Assembly (NCBI GenBank): GCA_007258455.2
Contig: VDFB02262731.1
Coordinates: forward strand, 62,001 to 126,000
Origin: Sequoia sempervirens
Taxonomy: Eukaryota > Streptophyta > Pinopsida > Cupressales > Cupressaceae
Reading direction: 5' to 3'
DNA: 64,000 bases
Shown: in pieces, positions 12,781 to 23,057 of the stretch
Numbering within the stretch: position 1 is the first letter of the stretch
Layout of the letters: each line of letters begins with the position of its first letter
Position numbers and translations under genes: made by a program
The notes under the pieces: generated by a model
What the model was told of the DNA's origin: nothing
Seen by the model: the letters and a program-made list of their open reading frames with translations, nothing else
The model's database searches: none

Positions 12781-13857
12781 AAGTGAAAAATTAAAACTTT
12801 GCCTAAGTGTGAACCTTTAAAAAATGAAAATATTCATGACACTTAGAAGATTCGCCCAAGAAAATAAAAAAAATCTTCACCATGGCTAGGAAATTTAAGC
12901 AAATGGACAAAATAAAATTGGATTTGTCAAGAAAAATTTGTGAAAAATCAAGTTATGGATGAAAAAATATCGGACATGGCGAAAGAATTTTGGACAAAAG
13001 ACAAGTCGTGGCTTGGAAATTATTGGACATGGCTAGGAAATTATTGGACGTGGCTAGGAAAATATCAGACGAGAAATATTTTCTCGGCCAAATAAAATTG
13101 GACATGGCCAAATATTTTTGAGAAACGATCAAAAAATCATGGACAAATAAATTGGATGATCAAGATTATGGCGAGAAAATTTGGAAAAATGGAAAATTTG
13201 CCTAAGGCATTGACAATGAAATTTTCGAAAATCGAACGGGTTGGAATGGACACATAAAATAATTATTTTAATTATTTTAATCTTTTATTTTCCAACACCA
13301 AAAAGGAGATAAGTCATGAAAATTTCGAAATTGGAAAGTGAGAAAAAGAGTTTTGTTGGACTGAGAATTAAATTAGAAACTTTCCCGGACGAAGTTGTTA
13401 AGGATAAAACTTGCCATCTTGAAACAAAGTGCAAGAATGAGTTCGGACTTGATTCAAAGGAAACTTTGCAAATATGCTAAAATGATCGACCCTCTCACTT
13501 CTATAAGTGATTTCGTTTTTCATTTGTGCAATCACTCAATTTTGAGAAGGAAAGTTGTGAGAGGAAAAGTGTTTAAGGCAAAAGGTTGAAAGATTTTGCA
13601 GCAAAGTGAAAGAAATATTCTGTTATCAGCTTGCATTGCAATCGTGATCACGTCTCCAAGAAGTCACAAGGCAGATTTGTTTGTCCATTTCATGTTAACA
13701 TGAAGCTTCACCATTTATTTATTTTTCCAGCTTGTTATTTTTCACGAAATCTAATTTGATTACCAGCTGGAATGTTTGTTCAAACTGATTTTAATGTCGA
13801 ATTCTTATTATCTCTGTCTTCCTTTTTCTTGCAGATCTACTTTTCGAAGCATTCAGG
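12781..13857 (+). promoter_or_regulatory. Leader of the element 'A' ORF, with splice acceptor at 13833-13834
   Basis: No long ORF. An A-rich stretch (to about 13300) contains repeated GGACATGGCTAGGAAATTAT-like phrases. The end is a textbook plant 3' splice site: CTTCCTTTTTCTTGCAG ending at 13834, 23 bases before the ATG at 13858. This suggests the ORF is translated from a spliced message whose donor lies upstream. Confidence 0.6.
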
Positions 13858-16800
13858 ATGAAGTTCGCAAGCAAAGGTGTCCAAACTCAATCAAAGATCA
13901 AGTCCAAGTGGGAGCACGTTCTAGACACCGATCTTGGCCACGTTGATCTTGAAGACTTCCGAAAGAGAATGTACGGGACTGACGGACGCTTGCCAACACC
14001 AATCGCCATGAGGATGATGCGAAACGGAATCGTCCATGCAGCTGGTTTTCCACCAGCAAAAGAATGTCCTGAATTGATGGCAGAGTGTGCACTACATTAC
14101 AACGCACAAGACAGACAGATAGAAGCTCCTGACGGAAGAGTCCTTGCTTACTTGTCCGAGCCGGCAATCCAGGAGACTTTTGGCATTCCAGTGTACAACC
14201 GAACATCCTATCGCACCAAGCAAGATGCACTCAAACTTTACCAAAGTCAGAAAGATCTATGTGCATCCAACATAAACAAGAATTGGTTATTAAAACCAAA
14301 GCCTACTGCAAGCAAAATGCCGAAAAAGTTGATCAGAACCCACTTCAAAGAAGAATATGGTGATATCGTTCTGCTACTTAACAGAATGGTAGGCAGTGCC
14401 CACGGTGCTCCGTTCGAAGAATGGATGTACTATTTTATTGACGAAATAATCACTGGAGTCAAAATGTTCAATTGGTCCAGGATGATTAGTGACAGCTTGC
14501 ACGAACAGTTGGTCAACTTTGAGCAGACCAAGATTTTCCACATGAGCTCCTACATTGTATATTCACTTGCAAGATACTATAAGTATCCCGGCTTGACATG
14601 CAAGGGCGTGGTCGGCAATGGCGAGGGGAAATTCAAAGTCTACGACTGCTATCCACAGCTGCAGCTGAAAGAGAAGTCCCACTTCCGGCGAGCTCACGAT
14701 GCATTTTTGATGTATATCACTCGGCTTCTTCAAGGCGGAACACACCAAAGACTCTCGCATGAAGCCAAGAGCTTGATCAGTCGGTATGGATTCTGGTTCA
14801 TCCAATATCCAAAGTTCACCTACATCAGAATCCAAGGATTTTCCGGAAATCCTTATAGGCTGCCTGTCTATCCGACTAACAGGATGGTATTGTTGGAAGT
14901 GCTAAGACAGTTAGAAACATATCAGAACATCCAAAGGCCTAAGCAGAAAGCTGCCGTCACCTTTCCGTTTTTCATCGGCAACATGGAGGAGTCATGCCCG
15001 ACAGCGCAAGCAGCAGAGGTTGCTCGACTGGAGATTCAGCAGTATCCATTCATATCATACAAAGCCAGGAGCAACTTCGATCCGCTTCATCACATCAAGA
15101 TTGTGGACGGAGAAAGATACAAACATCGGGTTGACCTAGAGGACTTTTGGGCCAACGCAGCCGATGAATACGATGTAAGAAGAAGATTATGGTCAAGGTT
15201 GCCATTAAGCATGATAAGGGCGACAGAGCTCTTCAAAATACCTGACCAACTGCAAGATGATGGGATATATGTGCAGCCAGGCTTCAAGGAAAATGAGCCG
15301 CTTCCACCTATGAAATGGTTCGAACCTGAGATGGGTGATCTAGCCACCTTGATGCGCCCTGTTTTCAAATACTCCCAGTGGTGGATAGATCGTCAAGTAG
15401 AAGTGTTAAAACAGAGAAAGGTGCAATTTACCTATGAGTTGATGGGAGACACTGAGTCATGTTCTTCGAACGCCGGTGCATCTCAGGCAGGTGGACAAGC
15501 AGATGCTGCCAACTCCAAGAAGAGGAAGGAAGCCGATAAATCTGCAATTCAAGACAAAGGTAAAGAGATAGATGAGGGCCCTTCACGGAAGAAACATAAG
15601 TCTAAACCCCTCCAATCGGCTACTTCCCGGAACATAGAGGAGATGCTTGCCTTAGATAGAGAATCCTTGGAAAATGCCATGATCCCGTCTCCAGTTGAAA
15701 ATGTAGAGCCAATTCAAATAGAAGATGATGATCAACCCTCTCCAGCAAGCACAGAGATTTTGGAATCGGGTAACGACACAGACATCGAGGATGGAGAATT
15801 TGAGGAAGGAATGATTTCCGCCCTCAAAGGCATTCAAGAGGACCCATCCGTCCAGGAGATCCATGATATGCCGTTAGTCCACGAAATTCAAAGTATGCCG
15901 GAAATTCAGGAAGAGCATGAAATGCAGGACATGCAGGACGTCCAAAATCAAGAGGACATGATTGAACAGCCAACAGTACCAGAGTGGCTGAGGGAAAGAT
16001 TGAAAAGAAAAGCGCCAGTGGAGGTCCCGGAGGAGGACAATGACACAGATTTTCTGGCCAGATTAGAGCAAACCGCCCCAAGGAAGAAGGCCAAGAAGTT
16101 CTCAACCATTCAGAGGGATGAAGCTGGAAATCGCACGGTGCAAATTGCAGTGCCTACGGCCGACAAGTTTCAAGACGAGATTGCTCCTGAGGAATATGCT
16201 ATCACAACTGTCGACATAGGTCCAGCAACAAAAGAGCAGGAAGTCGAAGACTTGGATAATTCTGTGGCCACCATCAAGGCCAGATTAGAAAAAGAAGTTG
16301 CCAAGAAAAAGGAGTACAAGAAAGAAATTCAACGTCTAAAAGACTACATCCAGCACCTGACCAAGCCACTAAACGAAGGTGAACAAGTGGCGCCTTTACC
16401 TCCAACTGCTTCACAGGAACCAGATGCTAATTTTGAAGAAGAGTTGACAACAGCGAGGGAGGCTAAAGATTGGATGGTTGCAAGGAAAAAAGAGGCGTTG
16501 GTGTTCGCAAGAAAGTTGGCGCAAGTAAATGAACAGGCTTCCTTCATGCTTTCACGAGTTGCAGATCTTGCAGAGTCATGGAGCAGTCTCGAGGATATTC
16601 AGAGCAGGATCATCCCATGCATCCGGGAACTGAAGGGCATTTCAAAGCAAAGATTGATCGAAGACAAAGTTATCGAGGCTGGAGCAGCTTATGACTTCAA
16701 CGGATGGTACTATGCCTTAATCTCAAGGAAAGGAGTCCTCGAAAAGGTGAAGCAGGATGGTGGTAGAATTGAAGAACAAGTAAAAGAAATTCAAAGTAAA

Positions 16801-17148
16801 ATCTATGAGATGGCTGCAGATATGCTAGACAAGGAGATTGTCCGAAGGAAGCACTTGCGGTCAAGGATTCTGAAGGAGCAAATACAGAAAGTTTTCTCCA
16901 CCACCGGGCCAATTATGAAGGAAGGCTTCACCAAAGTGTTCGAATTCATGGCCATCAGAAGCTCCTTCTTGTTGCAAGAGCCAATATGGGCGAATGTGTT
17001 TGCAGAGTGTGCCGGGAACTTGGATTTGCTGGAGTACAACATTAGCGTGCTGCCCGACATTGCTATGGAGGAGGTCGACCTGATAGTGTCCAGGTTCGCC
17101 GAACGGGAGGCTGCACAAGTGGATAAGGATGACACTCCAGTTGTCTAG
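13858..17148 (+). CDS. Intact 1096-residue LTR-borne protein of unknown function
   Basis: I do not recognise a named family. Residues 1-~500 look globular, with landmarks EPAIQETFGIP (~100), EEWMYYFIDEI (~190), WFIQYPKFTYIRIQGFSGNP (~310) and VDLEDFWANAADEYDVRRRL (~425). About 530-600 is polar with two basic clusters (KKRK and SRKKHKSK) that could be a nuclear signal. About 600-790 is acidic and includes a degenerate MQD/EIQ repeat (~665-700). About 790-1096 is Lys/Glu-rich and helical, with a likely coiled coil at 805-835. No zinc knuckle, protease, reverse transcriptase or integrase motif is visible. The ORF is unbroken over 3.3 kb in an old repeat landscape, so it was probably under selection until recently. 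A homologue in pieces lies at 8285-10840. The start is the first ATG after a splice acceptor. Confidence 0.85.
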   Translation: MKFASKGVQTQSKIKSKWEHVLDTDLGHVDLEDFRKRMYGTDGRLPTPIAMRMMRNGIVHAAGFPPAKECPELMAECALHYNAQDRQIEAPDGRVLAYLSEPAIQETFGIPVYNRTSYRTKQDALKLYQSQKDLCASNINKNWLLKPKPTASKMPKKLIRTHFKEEYGDIVLLLNRMVGSAHGAPFEEWMYYFIDEIITGVKMFNWSRMISDSLHEQLVNFEQTKIFHMSSYIVYSLARYYKYPGLTCKGVVGNGEGKFKVYDCYPQLQLKEKSHFRRAHDAFLMYITRLLQGGTHQRLSHEAKSLISRYGFWFIQYPKFTYIRIQGFSGNPYRLPVYPTNRMVLLEVLRQLETYQNIQRPKQKAAVTFPFFIGNMEESCPTAQAAEVARLEIQQYPFISYKARSNFDPLHHIKIVDGERYKHRVDLEDFWANAADEYDVRRRLWSRLPLSMIRATELFKIPDQLQDDGIYVQPGFKENEPLPPMKWFEPEMGDLATLMRPVFKYSQWWIDRQVEVLKQRKVQFTYELMGDTESCSSNAGASQAGGQADAANSKKRKEADKSAIQDKGKEIDEGPSRKKHKSKPLQSATSRNIEEMLALDRESLENAMIPSPVENVEPIQIEDDDQPSPASTEILESGNDTDIEDGEFEEGMISALKGIQEDPSVQEIHDMPLVHEIQSMPEIQEEHEMQDMQDVQNQEDMIEQPTVPEWLRERLKRKAPVEVPEEDNDTDFLARLEQTAPRKKAKKFSTIQRDEAGNRTVQIAVPTADKFQDEIAPEEYAITTVDIGPATKEQEVEDLDNSVATIKARLEKEVAKKKEYKKEIQRLKDYIQHLTKPLNEGEQVAPLPPTASQEPDANFEEELTTAREAKDWMVARKKEALVFARKLAQVNEQASFMLSRVADLAESWSSLEDIQSRIIPCIRELKGISKQRLIEDKVIEAGAAYDFNGWYYALISRKGVLEKVKQDGGRIEEQVKEIQSKIYEMAADMLDKEIVRRKHLRSRILKEQIQKVFSTTGPIMKEGFTKVFEFMAIRSSFLLQEPIWANVFAECAGNLDLLEYNISVLPDIAMEEVDLIVSRFAEREAAQVDKDDTPVV

Positions 17149-17264
17149 TGTTTTCTTCCAGTTAACTGATTGTGGTTTTGGAAACCCTAATTAGGGTTTA
17201 GTTCTGATTAATCTTGGCCATTGATCTTGAATCAATCTCGGCCGTTCTTTGTAATTTGAAAAAC

Positions 17265-17382
17265 TATATAAACCCCCCTCCTCACTCTCTCATTCTCATT
17301 AGAAATTGATTAGAAATTAGAGAATCAGATAAGGCTTAGAAGTTAGAGTTAGAGCAGATTTGAGATAGATTGTAGAAATAAA
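17265..17382 (+). promoter_or_regulatory. TATA box and poly(A) signal of element 'A' (U3/R boundary)
   Basis: TATATAAA at 17265-17272, a pyrimidine-rich start region (CCCCCCTCCTCACTCTCTC), and AATAAA at 17377-17382 about 110 bp downstream. A promoter followed closely by a polyadenylation signal is typical of an LTR R region. The ORF stop is only about 120 bp upstream of the TATA box. Element 'C' has the matching pair at 47214-47220 and 47289-47294. Confidence 0.65.
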
Positions 17383-19160
17383 GAGTTGTATGAGATTGTT
17401 GTGAAAACACTACTTTAATAATGAAGTTCAAATGCATGAGGTGCCTTGAATACTTGATTGTTGAATAGTTGCATGGTCGCATATTTTCTTTCTCTCTTAG
17501 TAGATTTGAATTAAAATGTATGTTAGAAGAATGATTGATTGATAACGGAGATTAGTGGAACCGAGCTCATACTTTCTTTGGGTGGATGATTTCACTCAAT
17601 GTGCAAAGTTAGACTGAGCTTTACTGTGGACGCTTAACTTCAGTTTTAAATTGTTGTTGTTCGATCTGATGGCAATTATTTATCACGTGAAAATCACAAG
17701 CACATTCCTAGAAGATTGCACTTGCTCTGCGTAGTTGTCGTTGAACGTGGCGAAACAGAGTATGGTTTATTTGGTTTCACTTAGTCTTCGTCTTCTCTTG
17801 AGTTCTTAGGAGTAGTATAGAGGCTCTAAACCCTAAATCTTTTTTCACTTTTTTTATAAAATCAAAAAAATCCAAAATGGTACTGCATTTATGTCTCTCC
17901 TTTTTCGAATAACTTGCAAAATCTTACTTGTGCCCACAGCAAATCACATCTATACCACAGAGCCTATCCGCGTTCATCTTAAACATTGGAATTACCCTAT
18001 GACCTCACTTGCAATCTTAGCATAGGAAGTAGTTTTTCAAGAGAGAATAGAGCGCCTATGACACTTTGTTCTAAAATGTTTAGTGTGTCATAAAACACGC
18101 AACAACAGTTCCCTACTCCTGTGTTTGTCTATAAATAAGAGCAACCTTGCTCATTGTATTTTAACTGTTATTACTATAACAAAATTGGTGTGCCCTTGTG
18201 CCTTCAAGCTTTGCTAGTCAATATTTGTTCACTTTGTTCAATGTATTTTGGTTGATCATATGTTGTATGATTGTCTTCTTTCTACAATTTGCTGTCCCAA
18301 AACGTGCAATTGTTGTTGGAAAGTTTTGAGGAAATCAATCATATGCCCACTCTTGCTTTGATCCGAAGTCTCAAGATCTTTTCATGATATTGTTGTTTTC
18401 ATAATATTTATTTCAATCTACACCTCAAAAGAGCAATGAGACTTTGAGGGAATTTTGAAAGCGAGTTTATCATTTGATGTTTTATGTGTTTATAATCTTT
18501 ATTTCAGCCTACACCTTAAAAGAGCAATGAGCCTTTGAGGGAATTCTAAGATCAATCTTATCGTTTGATGCTCTACTTTCATAAACTTTATTTCAGCATA
18601 CATCTAAAAGAGCAATCAGCCTTCGGATGTGTTTTGGAGATAAGTTTGTCTAAGAATTGTGTTTACCAAAATCATTCCCCGTTACTTATAAATCCTCTTG
18701 CTCTGAATTTACTCGAGGAGATAGAAGCATTATAAGTTTAGGCCTAGTTGTAGTTGAAGTTATGAAACCAAAGAAAACCTCAGCTGCAACACAAAGAGTT
18801 TTATAAACCTTGTGCTCTCAGCTGAGATAAAAAGATAGGAATTTAGTTTACTTTTTCTTTTTACGCACAATCAGCAAAAGGGGGAGCTTCCCCTCCTAAT
18901 TTGAAGAGCAGTCTAACTGTGCATAGCTGTCCATTTCCAATCCGCACACCAGAGGCACGAATTGAGGTGCCAGAGATTAATAAAATAATTGTTCCCATTC
19001 TATCATTTTCTGAATGTTGTTCATCATTTATGAAATATTGCTTCCATACATATCACATCTAGATTCTAATGCTTTAGAGTGTTGTCCCAAAAGTGTCTTC
19101 TAGAATCTGGATCGTTGATCCCTTCTAGATTTTATTTGGCTGCATCAAGTCTCAACATGT

Positions 19161-19272
19161 AACAACATTGTGCAAGGATCAGTCTTCTAAAACATTTGGT
19201 ACCCACTCATCCTAATTATATGAAATAATGTCTATTATTGAAGTGAGTGAATATGGTGGGATGCTTGGAGTC
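19161..19272. other. Short non-coding gap before hAT element
   Basis: No feature seen beyond the 5' flank of the hAT insertion (GCTTGGA at 19263-19269). Confidence 0.4.
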
Positions 19273-22200
19273 CATAGTCCCGAGACTCGCCGGAAGGCGA
19301 GTCCGCGCCGCACCGGCAGCGTCACCGAGCACGTGGCTGCAGCGTCGGGCGGACTTCGCCCGGCTGGGGCCGGGGAGAATCCGAGGGGCGCAGGGCCAAA
19401 AAGGCCAAAAAACAATTAAAACACTAAATTTTTTTAATCTGTTTTTTTATTTATATCTTCTATTTCGCCCTAAAAGGGCACTCATTTCATTCATTTGGCA
19501 AAATAGGAGGAGAAGAGAGAGTTGTGAAGAAAAATAGGAGGAGAAGAGAGGGCAACCAGCAACTTGTTGAAGACAAATCCAAGAGCATATATCATTTGGG
19601 GAGCTTCATACCAGCAAGGAGGTGCATTGAAAGCTCATTACCAGTGATTTGGAGGAGTTTCTATTGCATTCCAAGCTAAATCTAAGAGGTAAGTTCGATT
19701 TTAATTGATTTTTTTGTGTTTTTTTAACAAATATTTCATTGTAATTTGTAAAATTCACTATAGTTTTGAGTTTGCATATTTTTTTTACAAACCCTACTTG
19801 CAACTTAAATAATTTTAGAAACCCTATTTTGTGCAGCCACATTCATTTGCAAATCATACCATATTATTATTTTCACAATGTCTCATACCCCAGTCAGAAA
19901 AGACCCTGCTTGGAAACATGCTGAAATCTTTCCCGGAATGAAAAAAGGAGACGCCAAATGTTTCTATTGCAAAACAATATATCATGGAGGCATAAATCGA
20001 TTAAAATATCATCTTGCACGCATACCCGCCCATGATGCAGTGGGTTGCCCTATAGCACCTCCTGAGGTTGTTCGTGAAGTACAGGTGCAATTAGAAACTT
20101 TTGAAATGCAAAAAGAATTGAAAAAGAAACAGAAGCAGGAGTTGTTGAGTGTTGGAGTTGGACAGGGACTTGGTGCTGTTGGAGATGCTTCTTCCATGCC
20201 TCCATACCGTCTTAGTGCTAGTGCTTCTGGTAGTGCTTCTGTTTCTGCATCAGCAATGCCTATGCGTACTCCTAGTGCTGGTGGCGCTGCTACTGCTAGT
20301 GGTAGTGGCAGTGTTAGCATTGGCCCTAGAGTTCGTAAATCTAGGGTGGACTCATATTTTGTACCACGCACTACCCCTGGTTCCCAACCGTCGCTTGAGA
20401 GCATGGGTTGGAACAAGGACGCACATGATGCAGCCAAAAAGGCAATTGCAGACTTTTGGTACTACTGCACCATTCCCTTCCATGTAGCCAGGTAATTTTT
20501 TTTCGTTTAATTGTTTTAAAATTTATATTTAAATTTTAGAATCTAGATGTATCTCATTATCTCATTATCGAATTCAAATTTTACAATACTTATGTAACTT
20601 ATCAATTTATTTATGACATGTTATAGGTCACCTTTCTGGCAAAACATGGTTGATGCGATAACTATATGTGGGGCGGGGTTCAAAGCCCCTAGTGAAGATG
20701 AATTAAAGGGCCCACTTTTGACTCAAAAGGTGGCAGATGTGAAAGCACAACTACAGGAGCAACGCAAGCAGTGGAGCATGATTGGTTGCACCATCATGAC
20801 TGATGGTTGGACTGATAGGAGAAATAGGACGTTGCTTAATTTCCTAGTTTCCTCCGGAGGTAATTGTTCTTCCTTCAATGCATTGGAATTTGAATTTTAT
20901 TTAGTGAATCACATAATTTAATATGGCTGATTTATGTTTTTTAATTTATTGAATAATTGGTTTTGCTTTTTTTTTCAGGTGACACCGTCTTCATTAAGTC
21001 CATTGATGCTTCTGGCCAATTCAAAAATGCCACATACCTGTGTGAGGCTATAGAGGACGTGATAGCTGATGTGGGGGAAGAAAATGTAGTGCAAGTGGTG
21101 ACAGACAATGCAGCAAATTATGTTGCTGCTGGTAGATTATTGATGGAGAGGCACCCTACTATATTTTGGACTCCATGTGCCGCCCATTGCATTGACCTCA
21201 TGTTGGAGGATCTTGGGAAGCTCCCATGGATCAAAACATGTGTGGAAGCAGCAAAAAACGTTTGCAAATTTGTATACAACCACACATGGGTGCTTAACCT
21301 TATGAGGCAATACACGGGTTGAGGGAGTTGTCTCGTCCTGGCATCACCAGGTTTGCAACAAATTTTATCACGATGCAATCCTTGATTCGGTCAAGGGCAG
21401 CTTTGAGGCGCATGTTTACTAGTGAGGAGTGGTCTTCCTCATCCTTTTCTACAAGCACTGCAGGGATTGCTGTGGCTGATTGCATTTTTGATGAGCAAGG
21501 TTTTTGGACACCAATGGACGAGATTGTGAAGGTAAAATTTAATTCTTTATTATGTTCTAATTTTTAATCATATCTTACTTTTATTTGTTTATTTTCATTC
21601 ACACTTATTTGTGCAACATGTTTGCACTTTGCAGTTTATTGAGCCCTTGCTAGTTCTCCTACGAGTTGCAGATGGGGAGAAGCCCGCAATGGGCTACATA
21701 TATGAGGGCATGGATAGGGCCAAAGAGGCCATTAGATCAGTCTATGGTGGAGTTGAGGAGAAGTATCGTCCCATTTGGGATATCATTGATAGGAGATGGC
21801 AAAACCAACTTCATAGGCCCATCCATGCAGCCGCATGTTTCCTGAATCCGGCCTTCCAATTCCACCGCGATCTCCGTGCAGATAGAGAAATTCTTAGTGG
21901 GCTTTACATGACATTGGAGCGGATGTTGCCTGTTGTTACTACACAGGTGGTGCAGGAGATAGATGCCTTCACTAAGGCACATGGAGACTTCTTTGCACGT
22001 CAAATGTGCAAAGATAATAGGACAACATTACTACCAAGTAAAAATATATTTAAGGGCATAATTTTCATCTCTTTATATTATAATTTATTATTAAATGTTG
22101 AACTTGAACTTGAAACTTGAAATGAGATTGATTTTGTTTCTTTTTCTCATCTCAGATAGCTGGTGGAATATGTTTGGTTCTGATACACCGAACCTGCAAA

Positions 22201-23057
22201 ATATTGCCATTCGTATATTGAGCCAGCCATGCAGTTCATCTGGTTGTGAGCGCAATTGGAGTATGTTTGAGCACATACACTCCAAGAAGCGCAATAGATT
22301 GACAGTGGAGAGGATGAACGACTTGGTATATGTTCATTACAATCTTCGGCTCAGATACAGGAAGCTTTTTGACCATGACAAAACCCCGATCAATCTAGAC
22401 GAGGTTGATCCACAGTCTGAGTGGACCACTGAGGCTACAGATGCGCTTTAGTGACGAGGACCTTGATTGGGTGGACCAGGCAGAGAGAGAGGCCGAGGTT
22501 GTAGCCATGGCTGAGGAGGAGGCTAGAGCACGAGGAGGCATAGATGCTTTGGTGAGCGTGGCATGGAGAGTCAGACACAGGCAGAGACTATGGCTGCGCT
22601 GCAACATCATCCAGGCCCTTTAGATGCCTTCGTAGGAAGGATGCTGGCTCCACTATGCCATAGGGCATAGAGTCATAGAACATTTTGATTTGATGTCATA
22701 TTTCATATTTCATATTTGTATGGAACATTTGATGTCATGGATTTCATATTCCATGAGTTTTGTATACATTTGACTAATTTTATATATCTAAGTATGTTAT
22801 TTCCTTCAGCAACGCAACTACAATGTGTACCTTATACTTATGTAATCGTTGTATACTTATGCATGTGATCAAATTTGCTTTTATTTGTGTTGTATTCAAT
22901 AAAGGGTGCTTGAAACAAGTTTTAAATCCTTAAAAATCTCTAAATTTCTAGGGTTTTTCAACTTCTTTTAATTTTGCCGCGTCTGCGCCGCGTCCGCGTC
23001 CGGAGTCGCCGAGTCGCCCTCGCCGAGTCTGAGCCGCGTCCGCATCTCGTTACTATG
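19273..23057 (+). mobile_element. hAT DNA transposon, near full length
   Basis: Both ends carry an imperfect terminal inverted repeat: CATAGTCCCGAGACTCGCC at the left and the complement of CATAGTAACGAGATGCGGAC at the right. Each is followed inward by a GC-rich zone of repeated CGAGTC/GCCGCGTCC motifs (19285-19400 and 22977-23045). The flanks GCTTGGAGTC and GCTTGGAC look like an 8-bp target duplication with a 2-base change. The interior holds a plant BED/DUF659/dimerisation transposase gene. The GC-rich ends stand out against an AT-rich background. Confidence 0.75.
19878..22623 (+). pseudogene. hAT transposase gene, five exons, two frameshifts
   Basis: Exons: 19878-20491, 20627-20859, 20979-21531, 21635-22037 and 22156-22623, all GT-AG and in phase. 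Exon 1 has a BED zinc finger (KDPAWKHAEIFPG, CFYC, then H...H) followed by a Ser/Ala-rich linker. Exons 2-3 are the DUF659 part (IGCTIMTDGWTDRRNRTLLN, DTVFIKSIDASG, VVQVVTDNAANY, FWTPCAAHCIDL). Exon 5 is the hAT C-terminal dimerisation domain ([35 protein letters not shown]). A one-base loss near 21317 creates TGA in exon 3, and another shift near 22440 separates the tail (SDEDLDWVDQAEREAE). The enzyme would cut and paste its own element. This copy is probably inactive. Confidence 0.85.

Larger units (their letters stand above)
11108..18107 (+). mobile_element. 7.0-kb element 'A': giant solo LTR (or LTR-like unit) encoding a 1096-residue protein
   Basis: Begins TGTTGTGACC and ends CGCAACAACA, flanked by perfect GTTCC duplications (11103-11107 and 18108-18112). 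These are TG...CA ends with a 5-bp TSD, as made by a retroelement integrase. The terminal sequence occurs only once at each end, so there is no pair of LTRs inside. A TATA box (TATATAAA, 17265-17272) is followed by AATAAA at 17377-17382 and ~700 bp of tail, which fits U3-R-U5 of one LTR. The U3 would be about 6.2 kb and hold a motif array and the intact ORF. A shorter relative lies at 39918-48019. Confidence 0.8.
5100..19160 (+). mobile_element. Old ORF-bearing LTR-like element 'B' (ends uncertain), split by element 'A'
   Basis: Parts in order: tandem array (5836-6735), decayed ORF (8285-10840), a shared pre-promoter phrase TTCCAGTTAACTG (11012-11024), the insertion of element 'A' (11108-18107), then a TATA box TATAAATA at 18130-18137 and a non-coding tail. 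The tail has three ~90-bp tandem copies of a unit containing AAAAGAGCAATGAGCCTTTG (18410-18620). The layout matches 'A', but the nucleotide sequence outside the ORF differs, so it is a distant relative. The limits given are guesses. Confidence 0.5.

Noticed and set aside
13898..17135. Minus-strand open frames inside the 1096-codon ORF
   Set aside because: Short shadows of a real plus-strand gene with no start context or domains.
4721..19160. Exact ends and TSD for elements 'B' and 'D'
   Set aside because: Several TG/CA candidates were tried (for example ends near 4726, 19155 and 19190), but none gave matching 5-bp flanks.
20149..20487. Leu/Val-rich 112-codon frame resembling a membrane protein
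   Set aside because: It is the +1 frame of the Ser/Ala-rich linker in hAT exon 1.
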